Below the pieces are notes generated by a model. That model was not told the DNA's origin. It was given only the letters and a program-made list of their open reading frames with translations, and searched no databases. DNA of 64,000 nucleotides from Elephas maximus indicus (taxonomy: Eukaryota; Chordata; Mammalia; Proboscidea; Elephantidae): positions 24,821,866 to 24,885,865 of the forward strand of contig NC_064846.1 in assembly GCF_024166365.1 (NCBI RefSeq). Direction: 5' to 3'. Of the stretch, positions 44,230 to 55,447 are shown in pieces. The translations under genes and the position numbers were made by a program. How positions within the stretch are numbered: the stretch's first letter is position 1; each line of letters opens with the position of its first letter.

Positions 44230-45234
44230 TTTTTTTTTTAATAATTTTTTTTAAGGGAAAGTTTACAAATCAAGTCAGTCTCTCACACAAAAGCCTATAT
44301 ACACCTTGCTACACACTCCCAATTACCATCCCCCTAATGAAACAGCCCGCTCTCTCCCTCCACTCTCTCTTTTCATGTCCTTTTCACCAGCTTCTAAGCC
44401 CCTCCACCCTCTCATCTCCCCTCCAGGCAGGAGATGCCAACATAGTCTCAAGTGTCCATCTGATGCAAGAAGCTCACTCCACACCAGCATCCCTCTCCAA
44501 CCCGTTGTCCAGTCCAATCCATGTCTGATGAGTTGGCTTCGGGAATGGTTCCTGTCCTGGGCCAACAGAAGGTCTGGGGGCCATGACCACCAGGGTCCTT
44601 CCAGTCTCAGTCAGATCATTAAGTCTGGTCTTATGAGAATTTGGGGTCTACCTCCCACTGCTCTCCTGCTCCCTGAGGGGTTCTCTGTTGTGTTCCCTGT
44701 CAGGGCAGTCATCGGTTATAGCCAAGCACCATCTAGTTCTTCTGGTCTCAGGCTGATGTAGTCTCTGGTTCATGTGGTCCCTTCTGTCTCTTGGGCTCGT
44801 AATCGCCTTGTGTCCTTGGTGTTCTTCATTCTCCTTTGATCCAGGTGGGTTGAGACCAATTGATGCATCTTAGATGGCTGCTTGCTAGCGTTTAAGACCC
44901 CAGACGCCACTCTTCAAAGTGGGATGCAGAACGTTTTCTTAATAGATTTTATTACCCCAAATGATTTAGATGTCCCCTGAAACCATGGTCTCCAGACCCC
45001 TGCCCCTGCTACACTGGCCTTCGAAGCATTCAGTTTATTCAGGAAACTTCTTTGCTTTTGGTTTACCCCAATTGTGCTGACCTCCCCTGTATTGTGTGTT
45101 GTCTTTCCCTTCACCTAAAGTAGTTTTTATCTACTATCTAATTAGTGAATGCCCCTCTCCCACCCTCCCTCCCTCCCCTCTCTTGTAACCACAAAAGAAT
45201 GTTTTCTTCTCAGCTTAAACTGTTTCTCAAGTTC
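44230..45234 (-). other. 3' UTR of the full-length L1
   Basis: About 1.0 kb with the conserved blocks shared by every L1 tail in the window ('gtgaaagtttacaaatc'-type start, 'ccaacagaaggtctgggg', 'tttaagaccccagacgcc'), plus a pyrimidine-rich block at 45150-45180 (a polypurine tract in sense). On the antisense strand 44306-44761 is open for 151 codons; see findings. Confidence 0.85.
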
Positions 45235-48200
45235 TTATAATAGTGGACTTATACAATATTTGCCCTTTTGTAACTGACTAACTTCACTCAGCGTAATGCC
45301 CTGCAGATTCCTCCATGTTGTGAAATGTTTCACAGATTCCTCACTGTTCTTTATCGATGCATAGTATTGCATTGTGTGAATATACCATCATTTCTTTATC
45401 CATTCATCCCCTGATGGGTACCTTGGTTGCTTCCATCTTTTTGCTGTTGTAAACAGTGCTGCAATAAACATGGGTGTGCACATATCTGTTCGTGTAAAGG
45501 TTCTTATTTCTCTAGGATATATTCCAAGGAGTGGGATTGCTGGATCATATGGTAGTTCTATTTCGAGCTTTTTAAGGAAGCGCCAAATTGATTTCCAAAG
45601 TGGTTGTACCATTTGACATTCCCACCAGCAGTGTATAAGTGTTCCAACCTCTCCGCAGCCTCTCCAACATTTATTCTTTCGTGTTTTTTGGATTAATGCC
45701 AGCCTTGTTAGAGTGAGACAAAATCTCATTGTACTTTTGATCTGCATTTCTCTAATGGCCAATGATCATGAAAGTTTCCTCATATATCTGTTAGCTACCC
45801 GAATGTGCTCTTTAGTGAAGTGTCTATTCGTATCTTTTGCCCATTTTTTAATTGAGTTATTTGTCTTTTTGTAGTTTAGATTTTGCAGTATCATGCAGAT
45901 TTTAGAGATCAGGCGATGATCAGAAATGTCATAGCTAAAAACTTTTCCCCAGTCCAAAGGTAGTCTTTTTACTCTTTTGGTGAAGTCTTTGGATGAGCAT
46001 AGGGGTTTGATTTTTAGGAGCTCCCAGTTATCTAGTTTTTCTTCTGCATTCTTAATAATGTTTTATATACTGTTTATGCCATGTATTAGGGCTCCTAACG
46101 TTGTCCCTATTTTTTCCTCCATGATCTTTATTATTTTAGATTTTATATTTAGGTCTTTGATCCATTTTGAGTTAATTTTTGTGCATGGAGTGAGGTATGG
46201 GCCTTGTTTCATTTTTTTGCAAGTGGATATCCAGTTATGCCAACACCATTTGTTAAAAAGACTGCCTTTTCCCCATTTAACTGTTTTGGGGCATTTGTCA
46301 AATATCAACTGCTCATGTGTGGATGGGTTTATGTCTGGATTCTCAATTCTGTTCCATTGGTCTATACATTTGTTGTTGTACCAGTACCAGGCTGTTTTGA
46401 CTACTGTGGCGGTATAATAGGTTCTGAAATCAGGTAAAGTAAGGCCTCCCACTTTGTTATTCTTTTTCAGTAATGCCTTATTTATCCGGGGCCTCTTTCC
46501 CTTCCATATGAAGTGGGTGATTTGTTTCTCCATCTCATTAAAGAACACCTTTGGAATTTAGATCGAAATTGAATTAAATGGATAGATTACTTTGGGTAGA
46601 ATAGACATTTTTATAATGTTAAGTCTTCCTATCCATGAGCAAGGTATGTTTTTCCACTTATGTAAGTCTCTTTTCGTTTCTTGCAGAAGTGTACTGTAGT
46701 TTTCTTTGTATAAGTCTTTTGCATCTCTGGTAAGATTTATTCCTAAGTATTTTATCTTCTTGGGGGGTACTGTAAATGGAGTTGATTCAGTAATTTCCTC
46801 TTCGATGTTCTTTTTATTGGTATAGAGGAATCCAGCTGATTTTTGTATGTTTATCTTGTATCCTGATAGTCTGCTGAACTCTTCTATTAGTTTCAGTAGT
46901 TTTCTAGAGGATTCCTTAGGGTTTTCTGTGTATAAGATCATGTCATCTGCAAGTAGAGACACTTTTACTTCTTCCTTACCAATCTGGATGCCCTTTATTT
47001 CTTTATCTAGCCTAATTGCTCTGGCTAGAACCTCCAACAAAATGTTGAATAAGAGCAGTGATAAAGGCCATCCTTGTTTGGTTCCCGATTTCAACGGGAA
47101 TGCTTTCAGGCTCTCTCCATTTAGGGTGATATTGGCTGTTGGCTTTGTATAAATGCCGTTTATTATGCTGAGGAATTTTCCTTCTATTCCTATTTTGCTG
47201 AGAGTTTTTATCATGAATAAGCGTTGAACTTTGTCAAATGCCTTTTCTGCATCAATTGATGAAATCATGTAATTCTTGTCTTTTGTTTCATTTATGTGGT
47301 GGATTACATTAATTGTTTTTCTAATGTTGAACCATCCCTGCATGCCTCGTATGAATCCCACTTGGCCATGGTCAATTTTTTTTTGATATGTTGTTGAATT
47401 TTATTGGCTAGAATTTTGGTGAGGATTTTTGCATCTGTGGTGTCTTTACCTGGTTTTGGTATCAGGGATATGGTGACTTCATAGAAGGAGTTTGGTAGTA
47501 TTCCATCCTTCTCTATTCTCTGAAATACCTTTAGTAGTAGTGGTGTTAACTCTTCTCTGAAAGTTTGGTAGAACTCTGCAGTGAAGCCCTCCAGACCAGG
47601 GCTTTTGTTGTTGTTGTTGGGAGTTTTTTTAATTACCTTTTCGATCTCTTCTTTTATTATGGGTCTATTTAGTTGTTCTACCTCTGTTTGCGTTAGTTTA
47701 GGTAGGTAGTGTGTTTCTAGGAATTCATCCATTTCTTCTAGGTTTTCAACTTCGTTAGAGTACAGTTTTTCGTAGTAATCTGATATAATTCTTTTAATTT
47801 CAGTTGGATCTGTTGTAATATCACCCATCTCATTTCTTATTCGGGTTATTTGCTTCCCCTCCTGTTTTTCTTTTGTCAGTTTGGCCAGTGGTTTATCAAT
47901 TTTGTTGATTTTTTCAAAAAAACCAGCTTCTGGTCTTGTTAATTCTTTCAATTGTTTTTTCTGTTTTCTATTTCATTTAGTTCAGCTCTAATTTTTACTA
48001 TTTGTTTTCTTCTGGTGCCTGTGGGTTTCTTTTGTTGCTCTCTTTCTATTTGTTCAAGTCGTAGGGATAATTCTTTGATTTTGGCCCTTTCTTCTTTTTG
48101 GATGTGTGCATTTATTGCTATAAATTGGCCTCTGAGCACCACTTTTGCTGTGTCCCAAAGGTTCTGATAGGAAGTGTTTCCATTGTCATTGGATTCTCTG

Positions 48201-49018
48201 AATTTATTTATCCCATCCTTAATGTCTTCTACAATCCAGTCTTTTTTGAGCAGGGTATTGTTCAGTTTCCAAGAGTTTGATTTCTTTTCCCTACTTTTCC
48301 TGTTATTGATTTCCACTTTTATGGCCTTATGGTCAGAGAAAAAGCTTTGTAATATTTCAGTGTTTTGGATTCTGCTAAGCCTTGCTTTGTGACATAATAT
48401 GTGGTCTATTCTAGAGAATGTTCCATGTGCACTAGAAAAGAAAGTATATTTGGTTGCTGCTGGGTGGAGTGTTCTGTATATGTTTACCAGGTCACGTTGG
48501 TTGATTGTGGCATTTAGATCTTCTGTGTCTTTATTGAGCTTCTTTCTAGATGTCCTGTCCTTCACCCAAAGTGGTGTGCTGAAGTCTTCTAGCATTATTG
48601 TGGAGCTGTCTATCTCACTTTTCAATGCTGATAGAGTTTGCTTTATGTATCTTGCAGCCCTGTCATTGGGTGCATAAATATTTAATATGGTTATATCTTC
48701 TTGGTGTATTGTATCTTTAATCATTATATAGTGTCCTTCGTTATCCTTTCTGATGGATTTAACTTTAAAGTCTATTTTGTCAGAAATTAGTATTGCCATT
48801 CCTGCTCTTTTTTGATTGTTGTTTGCTTGATATATTTTTTTCCATCCTTTGAGTTTTAGTTTGTTTGTGTCTGTAAGTCTAAGGTGTGTCTCTTGTAGGT
48901 AGCATGTAGATGGATCTTGTTTTTTAATCCATTCTGCCACTCTCTGTCTCTTTATTGGTGCATTTAGTCCATTTACATTCAGAGTAATTATGGATAGGTA
49001 TGAATTTAGTGCTATCAT
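45235..49018 (-). pseudogene. L1 ORF2 (EN-RT) of the full-length element, lightly damaged
   Basis: Start Met at 49018 ('MIALNSYLSIITLNVNGLN'). The endonuclease has 'QETH', 'NIYAPND', 'SRIDHIL' and 'SDHKAI' intact, but the GDFNTP box reads L-E-D-F-S-T-P, so the catalytic Asn is Ser. A frameshift at about 47948-47951 falls in an A-run after 'EIENRK'. The RT N-terminus follows in the next frame ('[19 protein letters not shown]', 47304-47951), with another shift near 47304-47361. Motif A is '[10 protein letters not shown]' and motif C is L-A-D-D (46558-47361). The Cys-rich C-terminus has '[19 protein letters not shown]' near 45650. In-frame stops occur near 46555, 46060, 45957-45765 and at 45388-45390. 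ORF2p is the cis-acting nickase/reverse transcriptase of L1; this one is dead by several independent changes. Confidence 0.92.
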
Positions 49019-49635
49019 TTCGATGTCTTTTTTTGTGTCGTTGACAGTTTCTTTTTCCCACTTAACTTTATGCGCTGAGTAGATTATCTTTATATATTGT
49101 CCTTTCCTCATATTTGTTGTTGATGATTTTCTTTCTACTTAGCCTGTACTTTTCCCTTGTATTTTATTTTGGTGAGCAGGATAGTTTGTCTCCTTTGTGG
49201 TTACCTTATTATTTACCCCTATTTTTCTAAATTTAAAACTAACTTTTATTTCTTTGTATTGCCGTATCTTCCTCTCCATATGGAAGATGTATGATTACAT
49301 TTCTTAGTCCCTCTTTATTATTTTAATGTTGTTTTCTTTATATAATACCATTGCTGTTACCCTGTTTTGAGTTTTTTTTTTAATATAATCTTGCTTTTTT
49401 TTTTTTATTATTTCCCTGTCTGGGTTGACTTCTGGTTGCTCTGCCCAGTGTTCCAGACTTGGGTTGATACCTGATATTATTGATTTTCTAAGCAAAGAAC
49501 TCCCTTTAGTATTTCTTGTAGTTTTGGTTTGGTTTTTACGAATTCCCTCAACTTGTGTTTATCTGGAAATGTTTTAATTTCACCTTCATATTTAAGAGAC
49601 AGTTTTGCTGGATATATGATTCTTGGCAGGCAATT
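49019..49635 (-). other. Region between L1 ORF2 and ORF1
   Basis: Over 600 bases, far longer than the roughly 60-base spacer of human L1. Contains a 63-codon minus-strand frame (49304-49495) with 'NPSLEHWAEQPEVNPDREII', which may be a divergent extension of ORF1's C-terminus or simply spacer. AT-rich, with T runs at 49370-49410. Confidence 0.6.
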
Positions 49636-50443
49636 TTATCCTTCAATTTTTTTAAATATGTCATCCCATCGCCTTCTTGCCTGCGTGGTTTCTGCCAAGT
49701 AGTTTGAGTTTATTCTTATTGACTCTCCTTTGTATGTGACTTTTTGTTTATTCCTCGCTGCTCTTATACTTCTCTCTTTATCTTTGGTTTTGGCAAGTTT
49801 GATTATAATATGTCTTAGTGACTTTCTTTTCAGATCTACCTTACGTGGAGTTCGATGAGCATCTTGGGTAGATATCTTCTCATCTTTCACAATATCAGGG
49901 AAGTTTTCTGCCAACAAATCTCCAACAATTCCTTCTGTATTTTCTGTTATCCCTCCCTGTTCTGGTACTCCAGTCACTCGTAGGTTATTTCTCTTGATAG
50001 AGCCCCACATGATTGTTAAGTTTTCTCCATTTTTTAAATTCTTTTGTGTGATTCTTCTTCAAATATATTAGTGCCAAGTGATTTATCTTCGAGTTCAGAA
50101 ATTCTAGCTTCTACTTGCTCAATTCTGCTCCTCTCACTTTCTATTGAGTTGTCTAATTCTGTAATTTTATTGTTAATCTTCTGAATTTCTGATTGCTGTC
50201 TCTCTATGGATTTTTCCAGCTTATTAAACTTTTCATTATGTTCCTGAATAATCTTTCTGATTTCTTCAGTTGCTTTATCTGTGTGTTCCTTGGCTCGTTC
50301 TGTGTATTGCCTCATTTCCTTCCTGATGTCTTGAAGGTTCTGTATATTAAGCTTTTGTATTCTGCGTCTGGTAATTCCAAGAATGCACTTTCATCTAGAA
50401 GATCCCGAGATTCTTTGTTTTGAGAGCCTGTTGAGGTGATCAT
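49636..50443 (-). pseudogene. L1 ORF1 (RNA-binding protein), frameshifted
   Basis: Start codon at 50441-50443 (frame begins M-I-T-S-T-G-S). A single-base loss near 50345 shifts the frame. The coiled coil lies at 50034-50315 ('EEIRKIIQEHNEKFNKLEKS', 'RIEQVEARISELEDKS'). After another break at 50011-50033 the RRM-like core and C-terminal domain run from 50010 to 49636 ('KRNNLRVTGVPEQGG', 'RKSLRHIIIKLAKTKDKER', stop TAA at 49636-49638). About 268 codons, a little shorter than human ORF1 (338). ORF1p coats L1 RNA as trimers. Order, length and proximity to the 5' UTR leave no doubt about identity. Confidence 0.9.
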
Positions 50444-51769
50444 GGCCTGTTTCTTTATGTGACTTGATATTGACTGTTGTCTCTGAGTCGTCTGTAAGTT
50501 ATTGTATTAGTTTATGCTTGCTTATTTGTCATAGCTACTTGCTTTGTTTTGTTTTGGTATATCCCTATGGGTTGCTTGGGTGAGCTAGCTTGATTATTTT
50601 CACCTTTGGAGCTCTGGTGTCCTGTCCCCAGCTGGCTAGAGCTGTTATCAGGTATATCAGTGTAGGAGTCCATTCAGTTTTCTTGTATGAATTCAGCTCA
50701 TCTTTCTAGGTAGCTCATCATCAAGTGTGTGGTACAGGGTCTGTCCTACAGTCTTAGAGGGACAGAGGTGATTGGCATATATACCGGTATCTGATTGCAG
50801 CAGGGGGTCACACTCTGAACAAGGCAGGGGACTGAGAACTGGCCCCCAAGTGTCTCTGAGGAAAAAGCACCTCTGTTCCCAAGAGCGTGCAGGTGGGTGG
50901 GTTCTGTAGATGGACCTCGGGCACCCAAAGCTTTTGGTTGTAAGGACTGGGAGGTGCCAGTTATCTCTGGACCCCTGCCATAGGTGACTGGGTGACCTGA
51001 GTGGAGCTACCAGTCCTTAGGTCCCTGATGTGGGTAGGTGAGGACCTTGTTTAATAGGCAAAGCAATGTCATACATCAGACACTCACCGTCCACCGCACA
51101 GCTGAAATGATTGAAGTTTGCCAACAAGGGTGTATTCTCTCCAAAATAGGCCCACACAGGTCCTTGCAGAAAGGAAAGTGCTCAAGGCCTACAGACGGTT
51201 TATGCCTGGACAGGAGCTGCTTCTGTCCTGAGTTCCCCCAGTTAATGGAGCTAGCAGATTATCTTTTCCCCCCAGTTGCAGTTTTTTTCCTTCCCCAAGG
51301 CCAGGAGGATGGCTCTTGGTGCTCAACACGGCCTATCTCAGTCCCAGGGATTCAGCCGCTGAAGCCGGCTTGGGAGTCGGGGGGGGGGGGCGTGGTAAAA
51401 TATACGCAAGTACTTAGGTTTTGCCTAGAGCACCGTTCTCCTCAGGTTCCGGAGGTGTGAGTAGGCTGTGTGCCTAGCTGCTTCTCCCTGAGGAACCTGC
51501 GGCCGAACACTAGTACCTGCCCGCCGCCGCCCCTGCCACTCTGGGAATGGTGCCTGAGGGCTCCCCGCGTTTCAGGTCCGGTAACTCCTCTCCAATTCTG
51601 AACAGCCTCTTCCTTCCCCTGCCCCTCAGTTCGTTGTCTAAGCTTGCCTTTGATGCTCAGGGCTCCCAGATTGTCACAAATATATTCGTTTCACTTGTTT
51701 TTTCCGGTCTTTATTGTAAAGAGGGCTCGCTGGAATCGCTGACTATTCTGCCATCTTGCTTTGCCTCCT
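50444..51769 (-). promoter_or_regulatory. 5' UTR / internal promoter region of the full-length L1
   Basis: 1.3 kb, clearly richer in G+C and CpG than its surroundings ('ctgcggccgaac', 'cccgccgccgcccctgcc' near 51498-51536), with a run of about 12 G at 51379-51390. In the family, L1 5' UTRs hold an RNA polymerase II internal promoter. The element's first bases in sense orientation contain 'caagatggcag'. Confidence 0.75.
51750..51758 (-). promoter_or_regulatory. YY1-like site at the L1 5' end
   Basis: In sense orientation the L1 starts with G-rich text followed within 20 bases by 'caagatggc', the core of a YY1 site. Human L1 has the same word at the same place, where it sets accurate transcription initiation. 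Its presence shows that the 5' end is complete. Confidence 0.75.
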
Positions 51770-51770
51770 C

Positions 51771-53230
51771 TTAATAGATTTTATTACACCAATTGACTTA
51801 GATGTCCCCTGAAACCATGTTCCCCAAACCCTCTCCCCTGATATGCTAGCCTTCAAAGCATTCAGCTTATTCAGGAAACTTCTTTGCTTTTGGTTTAGTC
51901 CAGTGATGCTGACCTCGCCTGTATTGTGTGCTGCCTTTCCCTTCACCAAAAATAAGACTTATCTACTATCTAATTAGTGAAGATCCCTCTCCCACCCTCC
52001 CTCCCTCTCCCCTCTCATAACCATCAAAGAATATTTCCTTCTCTGTTTAAACTATTTCTCCATTTCTTATAATAGTGGTCTTATACAATATTTGTCCTTT
52101 TGCAACAGACTAATATCACTCAGCATAATGCCTTCCAGGTTCCTCCATGTTATGAAATGTTTCACAGATTCCTCACTGTTCTTTATCAATGCGTAGTATT
52201 CCATTGTGTGAATATACCATAATTTATTTATTTATTTATCCATTCATCCATTGATGGACACCTTGGTTGCTTCCATCTTTTTACCGTTATAAACGGTGCT
52301 GCAATGAATATGAGTGTGCATATATCTGTTCATGTAAAGGTTCTTATTTCTCTAGGATATATTCCAAGGAGTGGGATTGCTGGATCATATGGTAGTTCTA
52401 TTTCGAGCTTTTTAAGGAAGTGCCAAATCGATTTCCAAAGTGGCTGTACCATTTATAAGTGTTCCAATCTCTCCACAGCCTCTCCAACATTTATTATTTT
52501 GTGTTTTTTGGATTAATGCCAGCCTTGTTGGAGTGAGACAGAATCTCATTGTACTTTTGACTTGCATTCCTCTAATGGCTTATGATCGTGAGCATTTCCT
52601 CATGTATCTGTTAGCTACCTGAATGTCTTCTTTAGTGAAGTGTCTGTTCATATCTTTTGCCCATTTTTTAATTGGGTTATTTGTCTTTTTGATGTTGAGT
52701 TTTTGCAGTATCACCTAGATTTTCCACATTAGGCACTGAACGGCAATGTCATAGCTAAAAACATTTTCCCGGTCTGTAAGTAATCTTTTTACTCTTTTGG
52801 TGAAGTCTTTGGATGAGCATAGGGGTTTGATTTTTAGGAGCTCCCAGTTATCTAGTTTTTCTTCTGCATGCTTAATAATGTTTTGTATACTGTTTATGCC
52901 ATGTATTAGGGCTCCTAACGTTGTCCCTATTTTTTCCTCCATGGTCTTTATTGTTTTAGATTTTATATTTAGGTCTTTGATCCATTTTGAGTTAGTTTTT
53001 GTGCATGGAGTGAGGTATGGGTCTTGTTTCATTTTTTTGCAGATGGATATCCAGTCATACCAGCACCACTTGTTAAAAAGACTGTCTTTTCCCCAATTAA
53101 CTGACTTTGGGCCTTTGTCAAATATCAGCTGCTCATATGTGGATGGATTTATGTCTGGATTCTCAATTCTGTTCCATTGGTCTATACATTTGTTGTTGTA
53201 CCAGTACCAGGCTGTTTTGACTACTGTGAT
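51771..53230 (-). mobile_element. Host L1, continuation (3' UTR and ORF2 C-terminus)
   Basis: Picks up the 3' UTR interrupted at 44229 and runs through the ORF2 tail to 'ccaggctgttttgactac', where it is 5'-truncated. Parallel sequence occurs at 44937-46410 in the full-length copy. A translated piece at 52715-53032 reads '[20 protein letters not shown]'. Decayed by stops and small deletions, for example loss of 'cattcccaccagcagtg' near 52455. Confidence 0.88.
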
Positions 53231-53246
53231 GAAAACCTTAATTCTT

Positions 53247-55200
53247 GACTTCTAGACTTGCTTTGGACAAGTGATTAAAAGTAAATAAATATTTGAAAGA
53301 GACCATTTGTAAATTCATGAATGGCACTCCACTCCCCATTCCATCCCTCCACCCCTGCCCCATGAAAATGCCTACGACTTGGACATGCTGGAGGCAAGTC
53401 AGACTCCAAAGCAGAAAAAGCTTTCCTGGTCCTGGCACTTTCAAGCTTCCCACCTGGGTGAGGCCTAAACAGCTCATAGGAGGCTCTCTGCTCGCTTGCC
53501 CCAGGCAGTGGGGTAAACTCAGCTGCTTTCCCTCTGGGACCACCAACTTCATCTAACACAGGGAAAGGGGATTCTGAAGCAGCGCAGCCCAACTTCAGAG
53601 TCCTCGTGCACTATAAAGGTGCATCCCTGATTTCTCCTCATGCAGTCAGACACGCACTCACACACACATACATCATGTTGTTCTTCATATAAACAAAAGG
53701 CATCTTGTGATGCTAGGAGTATTGTCACTTGGAGACAGTGGACCAGTAGTTTACCTTTTTGGTAAATGGTATGTAAGCCAAACAGAACCTTGTGGTCCTG
53801 CTAGATTGGATACAACAAATTTTCATTTTCTGTATCCACCCATTAACCTCAAGTTAAATTCACTTAGGTAATCACACTATTTTTTTGCTCTGTGACGGGC
53901 ACCCAGAAGCCTGATCATGCAAACCTCTATCTATGCCTTATGGCTCATGATGAGATGAGTGTTTTGTTTAAATAAGTTTCAGTTCTGGCTTCATCACTTG
54001 CATTTAATTTATTCTAGGAAGATTCCTCCACAGTCCTGAAAATATCCTCAGTTATAGCTTCTGGAAGTGGCTTAGTTCCCCAAACTGTGCCCTTAATAAT
54101 TGAAATGCTTGACAAAGGGTAAGTTGAAACCCAAGCTCTGTGGGATGGCCCCAGCTTCCCTTCTTCTGAGCCAGAGTTAGCAAACTCCAGCACAACACTG
54201 AGAGAGGCTCCGCCTCCACCGACCAACACTTCTATCCCTATACCAAGTCTTGCTGTTGGAACTTAACCTGTCTGGTTAGTCCTCTTCACTGTCCCAGCAG
54301 ACCACTTGTTTATTCCCATCTCTGAGTTCCTCGCTTGTATGCTTCACATCCCCTCTCCATTACAGAAAAGGACGTTGGCTGGGGAGGGGTGCAAAAACAC
54401 ATTATCAACATTTGCATGCACCAGACACCTGAAGGGTCTGACACCGTCCTAGCTAGCTCACCATAGCAGTGAAAGGGGGAAGCAGAGTTGAACATGATTC
54501 TCTTAACTCCACTAAAAGCATATGAAAATTTTCAGAATTCTTGAGTAGTTTGGAAAAGTCCCTGCTTTTGAATAAGAATTGGAAGAAAGTGGTGTGGTAG
54601 TAAATATTTCATAACCAGCTCTCTGGGGGAAAAACTGGTTTGTAGCATTTGCTTATTTCAGTGGTGTAAATTCTCCCACCATGGCCAATTTCAAGCTACC
54701 AACATGATGTCACGGAATGCCAAGCTGGGATAAGATGGATATATTCAGCTCTCCTGAGCCAGCGTTAGCTAGCTCTAGCACATCCCTAGGAAGTGACCAC
54801 ATTAGCCCTGTGCTTCTCTGGGCTGGGATGCTATAAGACAGGTTCAGCTAAAAAAAATCTCATCATCCTACACTGGACTCAAGGAGAAAGACTCCCCAGA
54901 CTAACCTGTGTACATACATTACTGCTGATGCTCCATCTCCTTGGAGCTCAACCTTTTTGGAACTCTGTTATCACTTTTCTTCTCTTTAGACTCAGGGTCC
55001 TTGGAGCTCAGGAGCCCTGCCTAACAAATCACTTTATTCCTTCCTTTCCATCCCACCAGTCCTATTTCAACATGTTTAGTATATACTCAATATAATATTG
55101 AGTTTAATAGTTGTCTCACAATATATAAGATGTGACTCTGAAGTTTTTCTGGTAGGAATCCTCTCAGCCCCTGTGCTCAAGGTCTGAATATGAAAAGGGG
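53247..55200. other. Single-copy DNA, no gene recognised
   Basis: About 2 kb without a recognised transposon. Overlapping frames at 53238-53592 lack domains. 'gcactataaaggtgcatc' at 53608-53625 resembles a TATA box, but nothing coding follows within reach. Two similar words, 'ctgagccagagttagcaaac' (about 54167-54186) and 'ctgagccagcgttagctagc' (about 54754-54773), 590 bases apart suggest an old duplicated or repeated element. Confidence 0.5.
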
Positions 55201-55447
55201 TGTAGTCCAGGAGTACTTGCTGGTATCCACACGTCCCAGCAACAGCAACACGCAAGCCCCCACAGTACAACAAACTGACAGACAGGTGGGGGCTTGGGTG
55301 TTGCTGTGATGCTGGAAGCTATGCCACCAGTATTCAGATACCAGCAGGGTCACCCATGGAGGGCAGGTTTCAGCTTCCAGACTAAGACAGACTAGGGAGA
55401 AGGACCCAGCAGTCTACTTCTGAAAAGAATTAGCCAGTGAAAACCTT

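Larger units (their letters stand above)
44230..51769 (-). mobile_element. Full-length afrotherian L1 (~7.5 kb) nested in an older L1
   Basis: A complete minus-strand LINE-1: 3' tail at 44230, 3' UTR to about 45234, ORF2 45235-49018, inter-ORF spacer, ORF1 49636-50443, and a 1.3-kb GC-richer 5' UTR ending in a YY1-like site at 51750-51758. Length and order match intact mammalian L1s. It lies inside a 5'-truncated L1 of the same lineage (43517-44229 and 51771-53230). Both ORFs carry few but disabling lesions, so the copy is relatively recent yet inactive. Confidence 0.93.

Noticed and set aside
53238..53592. Overlapping open frames of about 87-105 codons in single-copy DNA
   Set aside because: Open in several frames at once, no recognisable motif; typical of GC-richer non-coding DNA.
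53608..53625. TATA-box promoter
   Set aside because: A lone TATAAA word without initiator, CpG island or downstream coding sequence.
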